From: a virus
Reading direction: 5' to 3' (one strand)
IMG/VR virus record: IMGVR_UViG_3300020473_000125
Span: 1-23,795 of that record
DNA: 23,795 nucleotides
The position numbers and the translations under genes are program-made. The stretch's first letter is position 1. Every line of letters begins with the position of its first letter. The notes under the pieces are model-generated. The model made no database searches, was not told where the DNA came from, and saw nothing but the letters and a program-made list of their open reading frames with translations. Positions 12,329-18,707 of the stretch are shown here, piece by piece.

Positions 12329-12490
12329 TTATCTACGGCTATTAATTCTGATATGTTGAACTGCCATATCATAGTTAGTAAATACTTTCTCTGCTAATAC
12401 ATCTCCATGATTGTCAATATGCTGTACAACATATTCCCAATTATAATAACTATCTGATTCACAGAATTGAGTGATAAGATTAAGTGTCAT
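12329..12490 (-). CDS. Hypothetical protein, 53 aa
   Basis: ATG at 12490-12488 with AAGGAGTAAAAGCT upstream. The product begins MTLNLITQFCESDSYYNWEY and has a beta-strand-helix pattern with VVQHIDNHGDVLAEKVFTNY, ending basic (RINSRR). It is a single-gene unit between R13 and R12. No family recognised. Confidence 0.75.
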   Translation of the reverse strand: MTLNLITQFCESDSYYNWEYVVQHIDNHGDVLAEKVFTNYDMAVQHIRINSRR

Positions 12491-12530
12491 AGCTTTTACT
12501 CCTTATTTGTTATATCATATCATAAAAAAA

Positions 12531-12633
12531 AGAGAACACCCTTTATTAATATTCGTGTTGTACCTCACTCAATTATCTACACTATACAAAGGAAGCCTTC
12601 CACCGTCGGCTCTTGTAGTAAAAGATGTTCTCT
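12531..12633 (-). ncRNA. Structured RNA R13 between two terminators
   Basis: The closing stem is AGAGAACACCCTTT (12531-12544) with AAAAGATGTTCTCT (12620-12633), 14 pairs with two leftward G-U. The 75-nt interior includes AGCC...GGCT and CTAC...GTAG arms. R14 ends immediately upstream in leftward order and a T8 run follows R13, so this RNA is bounded by terminators with no gene inside. A small RNA or a doubled terminator is possible. Confidence 0.55.
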
Positions 12634-12645
12634 CTCATAAAAAAA

Positions 12646-12675
12646 AGAGAACACCCTCTAAATAGGATGCTCTCT
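12646..12675 (-). terminator. Terminator hairpin R14 of the 65-aa gene
   Basis: AGAGAACACCCT (12646-12657) pairs with AGGATGCTCTCT (12664-12675): 12 pairs in leftward RNA with two G-U, then a T8 run. It lies 11 nt past the stop at 12687. Confidence 0.85.
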
Positions 12676-12686
12676 TATTGATATGA

Positions 12687-12884
12687 TTAAAAAGGCTTTT
12701 CTGTCCAACCCTCATCTTTAGGAACTGAGGTAGGATTATCATCTTCTTCTACAGGATTATTATCTGTATTATATTTCTCAGCTAATATCCTTCCCTGTCT
12801 CTGACCTTCTTCAAATGCATACCTACATTCTTCAATATTTCTGCCTATTGACTTAGCAATATAGCATTTAAGATTATGTAACAT
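12687..12884 (-). CDS. Hypothetical protein with KDEGWTE tail, 65 aa
   Basis: AAAGGAGTAACT precedes ATG at 12884. The N-terminal half is a basic helix (MLHNLKCYIAKSIGRNIEEC); the second half is acidic and Pro-rich, ending PKDEGWTEKPF. The final motif matches one in the 94-aa protein at 11104-11388. A palindromic site lies just upstream of the ribosome site. Family unknown. Confidence 0.75.
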   Translation of the reverse strand: MLHNLKCYIAKSIGRNIEECRYAFEEGQRQGRILAEKYNTDNNPVEEDDNPTSVPKDEGWTEKPF

Positions 12885-12896
12885 AGTTACTCCTTT

Positions 12897-12919
12897 CTCA
12901 CATTGTGAGGTTAATTAAC
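12897..12919. promoter_or_regulatory. Paired palindromes before the 65-aa gene
   Basis: CTCACA-T-TGTGAG (12897-12909) is followed directly by the palindrome GTTAATTAAC (12910-12919). The pair lies between R15 and the AAGGAG of the gene at 12884, where a promoter or operator for that single gene would be expected. The function is inferred. Confidence 0.4.
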
Positions 12920-12928
12920 ATAAAAGAA

Positions 12929-12954
12929 AGAGAACACACATAAGTATGCTCTCT
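12929..12954 (-). terminator. Terminator hairpin R15 of the 60-aa gene
   Basis: AGAGAACACAC (12929-12939) pairs with GTATGCTCTCT (12944-12954): 11 leftward pairs including two G-U, loop ATAA. Leftward CTTTCTTTTATG follows. It starts 6 nt past the stop at 12960. Confidence 0.85.
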
Positions 12955-12959
12955 ATCTA

Positions 12960-13142
12960 TTACCCAATCGTTACCTCATACCACATTTCTCCATTTTCTA
13001 CTGGATTCTGTAAGCTTTTCATCACAATTATGTGTAAAGGCTTAGCACTTAGACCAGGAAAATCGCTGTTGTTATTAGATAGCACGATAGAATTTAGTAT
13101 GTCTGATGTACACATTAAAGTATACTCATTTAATTGAATCAT
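12960..13142 (-). CDS. Hypothetical protein, 60 aa
   Basis: AAGGAGATATATT precedes ATG at 13142. The sequence is beta-rich (MIQLNEYTLMCTSDILNSIV ... PLHIIVMKSL ... EMWYEVTIG) and suggests a small barrel or sandwich. It is a single-gene unit between R16 and R15. Unrecognised. Confidence 0.75.
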   Translation of the reverse strand: MIQLNEYTLMCTSDILNSIVLSNNNSDFPGLSAKPLHIIVMKSLQNPVENGEMWYEVTIG

Positions 13143-13179
13143 AATATATCTCCTTAGTTTTTATCATATCATAAAGAAA

Positions 13180-13204
13180 AGAGAACATCGTAAGGATGTC
13201 CTCT
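13180..13204 (-). terminator. Terminator hairpin R16 of the 36-aa gene
   Basis: AGAGAACATC (13180-13189) pairs with GATGTCCTCT (13195-13204), 10 leftward pairs with one G-U. Leftward it is followed by CTTTTCTTTATG. It lies 6 nt past the stop at 13210. Confidence 0.85.
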
Positions 13205-13209
13205 ATCTA

Positions 13210-13320
13210 TTAATCTATTGTGTTGTAATCGTCGCAGTAATCATCAAAGATGCAATCAACACATCTATCGTTGTTGTGTTCTGCTTCGTGTTTACAATTC
13301 TTAGTGCTACATTTCTTCAT
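13210..13320 (-). CDS. Tiny Cys-rich protein, 36 aa, first gene of the leftward block
   Basis: ATG at 13320-13318 with AGGAGATAATACC upstream. Cys at 4, 9, 20, 23 and 29 with His 11 and 15 (MKKCSTKNCKHEAEHNNDRC, then VDCIFDDYC) suggest a small metal-binding fold. As the first gene after the divergent region it should be among the earliest leftward products. Family unknown. Confidence 0.75.
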   Translation of the reverse strand: MKKCSTKNCKHEAEHNNDRCVDCIFDDYCDDYNTID

Positions 13321-13360
13321 GGTATTATCTCCTGGATTATGTTATTATATCATACAATAA

Positions 13361-13383
13361 AGAGAACATACTCTCTGGTATGT
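13361..13383 (-). promoter_or_regulatory. First AGAGAACA-family element (R17), leader hairpin
   Basis: ACATAC (13366-13371) pairs with GTATGT (13378-13383). The AGAGA arm is present but its partner is missing, so this copy is truncated. It precedes the first leftward gene, where TATGATATAAT (a possible -10 box) occurs at about 13340-13352. No clear -35 box is visible. It may mark a leader or an attenuator. Confidence 0.4.
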
Positions 13384-13460
13384 GTGTGGATTTCTAAATA
13401 AGTATGTGTGTGTCTTATGTATAAGGGATACTGTGAGTGTTTAGGTTACTTATATGTTTA

Positions 13461-13532
13461 CACACCTCATTCTTCCCACGGTAGAGGCTGAGCGACAGCT
13501 CAGGGGGGCCGTGCTGGAAGATGGGATGTGTG
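13461..13532. other. G-rich nested hairpin in the divergent region
   Basis: CTGAGC gaca GCTCAG (13488-13503) sits inside CGG/CCG (13479-13481 with 13509-13511), then CAT-t-CTTCC (13468-13476) with GGAAGATG (13516-13523), then CACAC (13461-13465) with GTGTG (13528-13532). G-runs at 13503-13508, 13523-13525, 13532-13534 and 13536-13539 could also form a quadruplex. The region has no gene. An origin, packaging site or small RNA are all open. Confidence 0.55.
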
Positions 13533-13545
13533 GGTGGGGCGATAA

Positions 13546-13600
13546 GGTTGAATAGGTTGAACTGAATGGATTGAACTCAACGGAATCAACCTAGGCAACC
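13546..13600. repeat. GGTTGAA repeats forming a two-part inverted repeat
   Basis: GGTTG (13546-13550) and AGGTTGA (13554-13560) face TCAACCT (13586-13592) and CAACC (13596-13600): 5 plus 7 bp separated by a symmetric 3-nt internal loop. The left arm holds tandem copies of GGTTGAA with a third variant, GGATTGAA, in the loop. Iteron-like repeats next to a hairpin between divergent gene blocks suit an origin or a regulator site. A further GGGGGG run lies at 13611-13616. Confidence 0.55.
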
Positions 13601-13690
13601 GTAAAACATAGGGGGGTACCTAACCTCACTCTTTAACACATCCATTCTGAAATAACTTTTTAAATTATACTCTCCTTTGTATATTAGAGT

Positions 13691-13876
13691 ATGGATTATG
13701 ATCGTTTCGATATAACATTAGGTAAATTCCTTAAGATGAATGAAGTTGAAAAGGAAGATGTATACGATAAGATCATGGAAGACTTTAAGTTATATGAAGC
13801 AGAACGTAAGATAGTATCTGCTATAATACAGAAAAAATTAAGTGAAATGTCTAGGGAGAGTGAGGATTTACATTAA
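13691..13876 (+). CDS. Hypothetical acidic protein, 61 aa
   Basis: First gene of the rightward block. ATG at 13691 has only a weak site (TTAGAG). The product begins MDYDRFDITLGKFLKMNEVE and is charged and helical, a size and place typical of small proteins ahead of terminase genes. A DNA-binding or packaging-accessory role is possible but not shown. Confidence 0.6.
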   Translation: MDYDRFDITLGKFLKMNEVEKEDVYDKIMEDFKLYEAERKIVSAIIQKKLSEMSRESEDLH

Positions 13877-13892
13877 TATGTATATATAATAA

Positions 13893-13914
13893 ACTTAAGT
13901 ATTATAACTTAAGT
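13893..13914. promoter_or_regulatory. Two ACTTAAGT palindromes before the 68-aa gene
   Basis: ACTTAAGT at 13893-13900 and again at 13907-13914, separated by ATTATA. Each copy is a palindrome and together they form an 8-bp hairpin. TATATATAAT (13881-13890) lies just left and TAGGAG just right. Without a T-run it is more likely an operator next to a promoter than a terminator. Confidence 0.45.
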
Positions 13915-13930
13915 GTAGGAGACTAGGGTA

Positions 13931-14137
13931 ATGAGAATATATTTAAGAAAGAACAAAGAAGCTTACGATAGAGGTAGAAATGATAAGACAAGTACAAATA
14001 ATCCTTTATGGCAGGATATTGTTGTACTTAATGGTAAAAAGTTCTTATTTAAGGCTTGGCCTTTCAATACTAAATGGGGTAAGCAAGATCTATTGATAAA
14101 TATGGAGGTGTATGGACAAGATAAAGAGAAAGGTTAA
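13931..14137 (+). CDS. Hypothetical basic protein, 68 aa
   Basis: TAGGAGACTAGGGTA precedes ATG at 13931. The product begins MRIYLRKNKEAYDRGRNDKT and has a beta-rich second half (DIVVLNGKKFLFKAWPF ... NTKWGKQDLLINMEVY). It overlaps the next gene by 26 nt. The pattern suggests a small single-domain protein, but no family is recognised. Confidence 0.7.
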   Translation: MRIYLRKNKEAYDRGRNDKTSTNNPLWQDIVVLNGKKFLFKAWPFNTKWGKQDLLINMEVYGQDKEKG

Positions 14138-14885
14138 TGGAATTAATAAACTATACCATGTTTATCACTACACAGAAGAACCTAATGTTAAGTATAAGCA
14201 TTGGCGTGATGTAGATAAAGGGGAATATGGTATTAGTGATGATGGATATATAGGTGAATGCTTATCTAAAAAGGTTTATACCGATAAGAAAGGTAGAACT
14301 AAAACCTATATAACCATGTGTTATGGCGTACAATGGGGTAGCCCTAACGCTAGATTGTTATATGAGCCTAATAAAAAGGCAGGTATATACAATCAAGTTA
14401 AGCCCAGGACTTGGAAAGAACGTGAAGCTGGGAAAACTAGGACTAAAAACGTAGTTACTGCGTATGTTCAGCAGTTATTATCTGATAGTAAGGTAGATTT
14501 TACTAAATTAGGTAATATATACCGTCCTGATCAGGCTATTCCTGAAGCGACAGTTAGAAGATTGTTAAAACAAAAGGAAATACAGACTATGGTAGAAAAG
14601 AAACTAAGTGAACTACTTACTAATAAAGGTGTTACTAAGGAAATGGTAGTTGATTTGCATTTGAAAGCTTTAGAAATGGCTGAATCAAAGGCAGATGTAA
14701 GTAATTTCTTAAGAGCTACAGAAAATTTTATGAAAATGTTAGATATGGAGCCAAATAAGAAGATTACTACAGATACACTGGAGATTGACTATACTAAAAA
14801 GATAGAAGATGCTATTGCTCAAGAAGATAAGCGAATGAAGCTATCTAGAGCTACAGAGGAAGTAGATGTCGAATCTGCACAGTAA
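14112..14885 (+). CDS. terS: Probable terminase small subunit
   Basis: A 257-aa protein with GGAGGTGT directly before ATG. Residues 1-110 are basic and aromatic. Residues about 145-225 (ATVRRLLKQKEIQTMVEKKL, then helices with LHLKALEMAESKADVSNFLR and MLDMEP) match the helical oligomerisation region of small terminases, which bind the packaging site and feed DNA to the large subunit. The end is acidic. It overlaps TerL by 20 nt, the usual order. Size and place support the call; the DNA-binding half is not one I can name. Confidence 0.7.
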   Translation: MDKIKRKVNGINKLYHVYHYTEEPNVKYKHWRDVDKGEYGISDDGYIGECLSKKVYTDKKGRTKTYITMCYGVQWGSPNARLLYEPNKKAGIYNQVKPRTWKEREAGKTRTKNVVTAYVQQLLSDSKVDFTKLGNIYRPDQAIPEATVRRLLKQKEIQTMVEKKLSELLTNKGVTKEMVVDLHLKALEMAESKADVSNFLRATENFMKMLDMEPNKKITTDTLEIDYTKKIEDAIAQEDKRMKLSRATEEVDVESAQ

Positions 14886-16335
14886 ATTAAAAGACAATAT
14901 GATACTGTTTGGTAAAGTTATCATGAATAATATGTTTTCTGCACCTTCTCCAGACTTTCATTATGATATATCGAAAGAATTAATGGATAAGAATCAGAAA
15001 CAAGTTAATATCATAGCACCAAGGGGACATGCTAAGTCCTCTATTGTTGGTGGTGTATTTCCGTTATGGCATCTAATGTATGATAAAGGTCCTAAATTAA
15101 TAGTGCTAGTATCTAGAACGCAAGATCATGCTATTAAACTATTGGGAACAATTAAAGATTGTATGGACTATTCTAGTGAATTTAGAAGCCTTTATGGATA
15201 TTGGGGAATTAACTCTGCTCGTTCTTGGCAGAAAGCTGAGGTAGAGTTAAAAGATGGATCTATGATTATATGTAAAGGTACTGGTCAGCAGCTTCGTGGT
15301 ATTAAGCATGGTAACCAAAGACCTACTTTAATTATAGTAGATGACCCTGAAGATGAGAATAATACTAAAACATCAGAGTCAATGGAGGCTAATTTAAGAT
15401 GGTTGCTGCAATCTGCTGTACCATCATTAGATCCAAAGAGAGGGAGAATAGCAATTATTGGAACTCCTATCCACCAGAGATGTATGGTAGAAACATTAAA
15501 AGAAATGGATGGATGGAAGAATATGCTATTTAAACCCGATTTAAATAAGAAGGTTGCATTATGGGAAGAATGGCAGCCTATTGATAAATTAATTCAAAAG
15601 AAGAAAGAATTAGAATCTATAAATCGTGTTAGTGTGTTCTATAGAGAGTATTTATGTGAAATAGTAGGGGATGAAGATCAATTATTTAGGGAGGAGTATA
15701 TCAAATACTGGGATGGAGAACTAAAGAGTATTGACGATGAGCATTACTTGAGGTTTAATGATGAGAGGAAGGAAAGTATTCCAGTAAAGATATTCATGGG
15801 AGTTGATCCTGCTTCATCTACACGTCAGACAGCTGACTTCTCGACAATCGTAACGGTTGCTGTTGATAAAGATAATAATCGTTATGTTTTACCTTATTAC
15901 CGAAAAAGGGCGACTCCCATGGCCTTAGCCGATTCTATTATAGAATATTTTAAATTATATAAACCTGATAAGGTTCGTATAGAGTCAGTTGGCTACCAGG
16001 AGATGCTTAGGGAGTATGTAAAAGCTAAATGTGATGAGCAGAATTTATTTATTCCAGGCTTAGAAATAAAAGAAAATCCTAGAACATCTAAATCATATAG
16101 GTTAGAAACTATGGAACCATACTTTGCACAAGGTAAAGTTCATATTAAAAAGAATATGCAGGAATTAAAAGATGAACTACTACTATATCCTAGAGGTAAA
16201 CATGATGATTTACTTGATGGATTGTATTATGCTACTAAAAAAGTATATATACCTACTCATAAAAAAATAGAACCTGAGATCAAAAAGCAAATGGAAAAAG
16301 AGTCAAATACCCCTGAAGACTGGCTTTTAGCATAA
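14866..16335 (+). CDS. terL: Terminase large subunit
   Basis: A 489-aa protein with both engine parts. ATPase: Walker A-like APRGHAKSS at 51-59 and Walker B LIIVDDPED at 155-163, with IIGTP at 197-201 as the coupling motif. Nuclease (RNase H-like): GVDPASS at 312-318, RIESVG at 371-376 and KHDDLLDGL at 445-453 supply the acidic metal ligands. It translocates DNA into the procapsid and cuts it. Length is normal. Start ATGTCGAAT has GAGG upstream, inside the small-subunit gene. Confidence 0.95.
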   Translation: MSNLHSKLKDNMILFGKVIMNNMFSAPSPDFHYDISKELMDKNQKQVNIIAPRGHAKSSIVGGVFPLWHLMYDKGPKLIVLVSRTQDHAIKLLGTIKDCMDYSSEFRSLYGYWGINSARSWQKAEVELKDGSMIICKGTGQQLRGIKHGNQRPTLIIVDDPEDENNTKTSESMEANLRWLLQSAVPSLDPKRGRIAIIGTPIHQRCMVETLKEMDGWKNMLFKPDLNKKVALWEEWQPIDKLIQKKKELESINRVSVFYREYLCEIVGDEDQLFREEYIKYWDGELKSIDDEHYLRFNDERKESIPVKIFMGVDPASSTRQTADFSTIVTVAVDKDNNRYVLPYYRKRATPMALADSIIEYFKLYKPDKVRIESVGYQEMLREYVKAKCDEQNLFIPGLEIKENPRTSKSYRLETMEPYFAQGKVHIKKNMQELKDELLLYPRGKHDDLLDGLYYATKKVYIPTHKKIEPEIKKQMEKESNTPEDWLLA

Positions 16336-16340
16336 AATAA

Positions 16341-16410
16341 TACTATATCTTGTATTTTTTTCTTGGTTGATACTATATTTTGTTCCTATCTTATATAGTT
16401 TATATATAAT
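16341..16410 (+). promoter_or_regulatory. AT-rich control region with direct repeats before the portal gene
   Basis: TACTATATCTTGT (16341-16353) and TACTATATTTTGT (16371-16383) differ by one base and start 30 nt apart. TTGATA (16367-16372) with TATATA 19 nt later (16392-16397) could be a weak sigma-70-type promoter. GAGG at 16411 is the ribosome site of the portal gene. This is the only real gap in the head gene cluster before 18.7 kb. Confidence 0.4.
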
Positions 16411-16418
16411 GAGGATAA

Positions 16419-18674
16419 ATGCCACAAGAAAAACATCCTGAAGTAAAGATAACTCAAGACTTATTAGATGAATATGCATCCGCTCGTTCTGAGTGGGCAA
16501 AGCAAGCCGTAGAAGATAACGAATTTAGAAATGGAAAACAATGGGAGGAAGATCAGGTCAAGACTCTTCGCAGTCGTAGACAAGAGCCTATTGTTGTTAA
16601 TGTTATTCATTCTGCTGTTGAACAAGCTAAAGCCATGCTTACATCTAATAAGCCCCGTTTTCAGTCTACTGCTAGAGAAGATTCTGATGTTAAGACTGGA
16701 AAACTATTTTCTGATCTATTAGCTTATATATGGGATGCATCTAATGGTGATGTAGTTCTAAAACAAGTTATTGATGATTACTATGTTAAAGGTATGGGAT
16801 GTATGATGGCTTATCCTGATATGATGTGTGATTACGGTAAGGGAGAAATCAAGCTTCGTGCCGTAGATCCAATAGATTTATACTTAGACCCTAGCTCAAG
16901 AGACCCTTTCTGCAGGGATTCAGCTCATATAATCGTAGGTAGAAAAGTCATGGAATCTCAACTTCTAAATCAATACAGCGATTATTCTGACATAATACAA
17001 AGCGCACAAGAAACTAGTTACCTTTCTCAACCTTCCACAACACGTTTCGGGCTTTTCGATGAGCAAGTTTCACCTAAAGATAGGGTCTCGTCTCAACGTG
17101 GTCAATTAAATGACGATAGAGAATTAGAGATCATGGAGAGATATACTAAGGTTAAGCAAATGTATTTTAGAGTATGGGATCAATATGCTCCTGAAGAAAG
17201 AATATTAAATGAAGAGCAATTAGGAGAATATCAATTAGAACCATATTTTTATATCCAAAGACCTGGAGAAGATAAAGGTGAGTATGTTACTAATAGAAAT
17301 AAAGTAAGTGACTTATATAAAGTATTTGAAAAATTTGTTACTGGTGATGATTATTATGTTGAACTACATCAAGCTAAAAATCCTCAAACAGGTGAAGTAT
17401 TTCCAGCTAAAGGATTAAGTAAAGATAATCCTAATGCTGTTCCTGGAAGTGATTATAAATTAACTTTAGGAAAGAAAAAAGATTTATTAGACTATGATAT
17501 ATTAGTATTATCTGAAGTAGAAGTAACTAATATAAGATGTATTGTATCAGTTGGTGATGAATTACTATTTGATTACGTTAAACCTATAGAAGATTATCCT
17601 ATAGTAACATTTATGAATGGTCATAATAGAAATCCATTCCCTATTTCAGATGTAAGATTAGTTAAAGGTTTACAACAATATATAAATAAAATAAGAAGTT
17701 TAGTTATAGCCCATGCTTCCTCATCTACTAATGTAAAATTACTTATTCCTAGAGGTTCTATGAATAAAAAACAATTAGAAGAAGATTGGGCTAAAGCTGG
17801 TACAGCTGTAATAGAATTTGACCCAGAACTTGGGCAGCCTATAGTAGCTGGTCCAGTACCATTACCTAATGAGTTATATAAAAATGAAGCAGATGCTAAG
17901 GCTGATATTGAAAGAATCCTTGGCTTATATGCTATGATGCAAGGTGATGTAGGTGCTAGTCCTCAAACATATAAAGGGACTATCGCTATTGATGAGTTTG
18001 GGCAAAGAAGAATTAAATCAAAACGAGATGATATAGAAGGTGGATTAAATCAAATCTGTAAAGTTGTTGTTCAATTAATACAATGGACATATACAGATGA
18101 AAAAGTAATTCGTTTACTTAATCCAAATACTGAAGCTAAGAGAGTTGCTATCAATGAACCATTATATGATGAGATAACAGGTGATTTTCTAGGAAAATTA
18201 AATGATGTTACTGTTGGAAAGTATGATGTAGTTGTTGTTTCAGGTTCTACACTACCATCAAATAGATGGGCTCGTTTTGAATATTATATGGAACTTTACA
18301 AAAATGGAATTATAGATCAAGTAGAAGTTCTAAAACAAACTAATGTAGCAGATGTTGAAGGGGTTCTTAATAGAGCATCCAGAGAATCTAAACTCCAAAG
18401 TCAAATTGGTGGGCTTCAAGAGCAAATCAAAAAACTTAAAGGAGATCTTCAAACTGCACAAAGAGAATCTACACACGATAAAAAACGTGTTGAGGTTAAA
18501 GAATTTGAAGTTAAACTGGCTAAAGCTGAAGCGAAAGCTGAAATGGCAGCTCAGTTATTCAAAGCGAGAACCAATGACGAACTTAGTAAACTGAAAGGTC
18601 ATACTAAGGAAATGGAGCAACTTGAAGAAAAGCAACTCAAAGAAGCTCGTAGGTTAATTGGATTCGAAGAATGA
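16419..18674 (+). CDS. Portal protein, P22-like
   Basis: A 751-aa protein typical of the P22-like portals of short-tailed phages: an N-terminal helical region with RNGKQWEEDQVKTLRSRRQEP (near residues 37-57) and VNVIHSAVEQAKAMLTSNKP, then AVDPIDLYLDPSSRD, and a central domain with NPFPISDVRLVKGLQQYINK. The last 100 residues form a long Lys/Glu/Gln-rich coiled coil, as in the barrel of P22 portals. It makes the 12-fold ring at the packaging vertex. It lies between TerL and the scaffold, the expected order. Confidence 0.9.
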   Translation: MPQEKHPEVKITQDLLDEYASARSEWAKQAVEDNEFRNGKQWEEDQVKTLRSRRQEPIVVNVIHSAVEQAKAMLTSNKPRFQSTAREDSDVKTGKLFSDLLAYIWDASNGDVVLKQVIDDYYVKGMGCMMAYPDMMCDYGKGEIKLRAVDPIDLYLDPSSRDPFCRDSAHIIVGRKVMESQLLNQYSDYSDIIQSAQETSYLSQPSTTRFGLFDEQVSPKDRVSSQRGQLNDDRELEIMERYTKVKQMYFRVWDQYAPEERILNEEQLGEYQLEPYFYIQRPGEDKGEYVTNRNKVSDLYKVFEKFVTGDDYYVELHQAKNPQTGEVFPAKGLSKDNPNAVPGSDYKLTLGKKKDLLDYDILVLSEVEVTNIRCIVSVGDELLFDYVKPIEDYPIVTFMNGHNRNPFPISDVRLVKGLQQYINKIRSLVIAHASSSTNVKLLIPRGSMNKKQLEEDWAKAGTAVIEFDPELGQPIVAGPVPLPNELYKNEADAKADIERILGLYAMMQGDVGASPQTYKGTIAIDEFGQRRIKSKRDDIEGGLNQICKVVVQLIQWTYTDEKVIRLLNPNTEAKRVAINEPLYDEITGDFLGKLNDVTVGKYDVVVVSGSTLPSNRWARFEYYMELYKNGIIDQVEVLKQTNVADVEGVLNRASRESKLQSQIGGLQEQIKKLKGDLQTAQRESTHDKKRVEVKEFEVKLAKAEAKAEMAAQLFKARTNDELSKLKGHTKEMEQLEEKQLKEARRLIGFEE

Positions 18675-18707
18675 TGTTGCTGATAATAACAAACATCGGA
18701 GAAAATA

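Noticed and set aside
11469-12665. + strand frames of 63-74 codons over the tiny-gene region (11469, 12135, 12471)
   Set aside because: They are shadows of minus-strand genes and stem-loops, lack ribosome sites and have hydrophobic low-complexity translations.
12040-13210. CRISPR array from the recurring AGAGAACA sequence
   Set aside because: Copies are arms of hairpins at irregular spacing with genes between, not direct repeats with uniform spacers; no cas genes.
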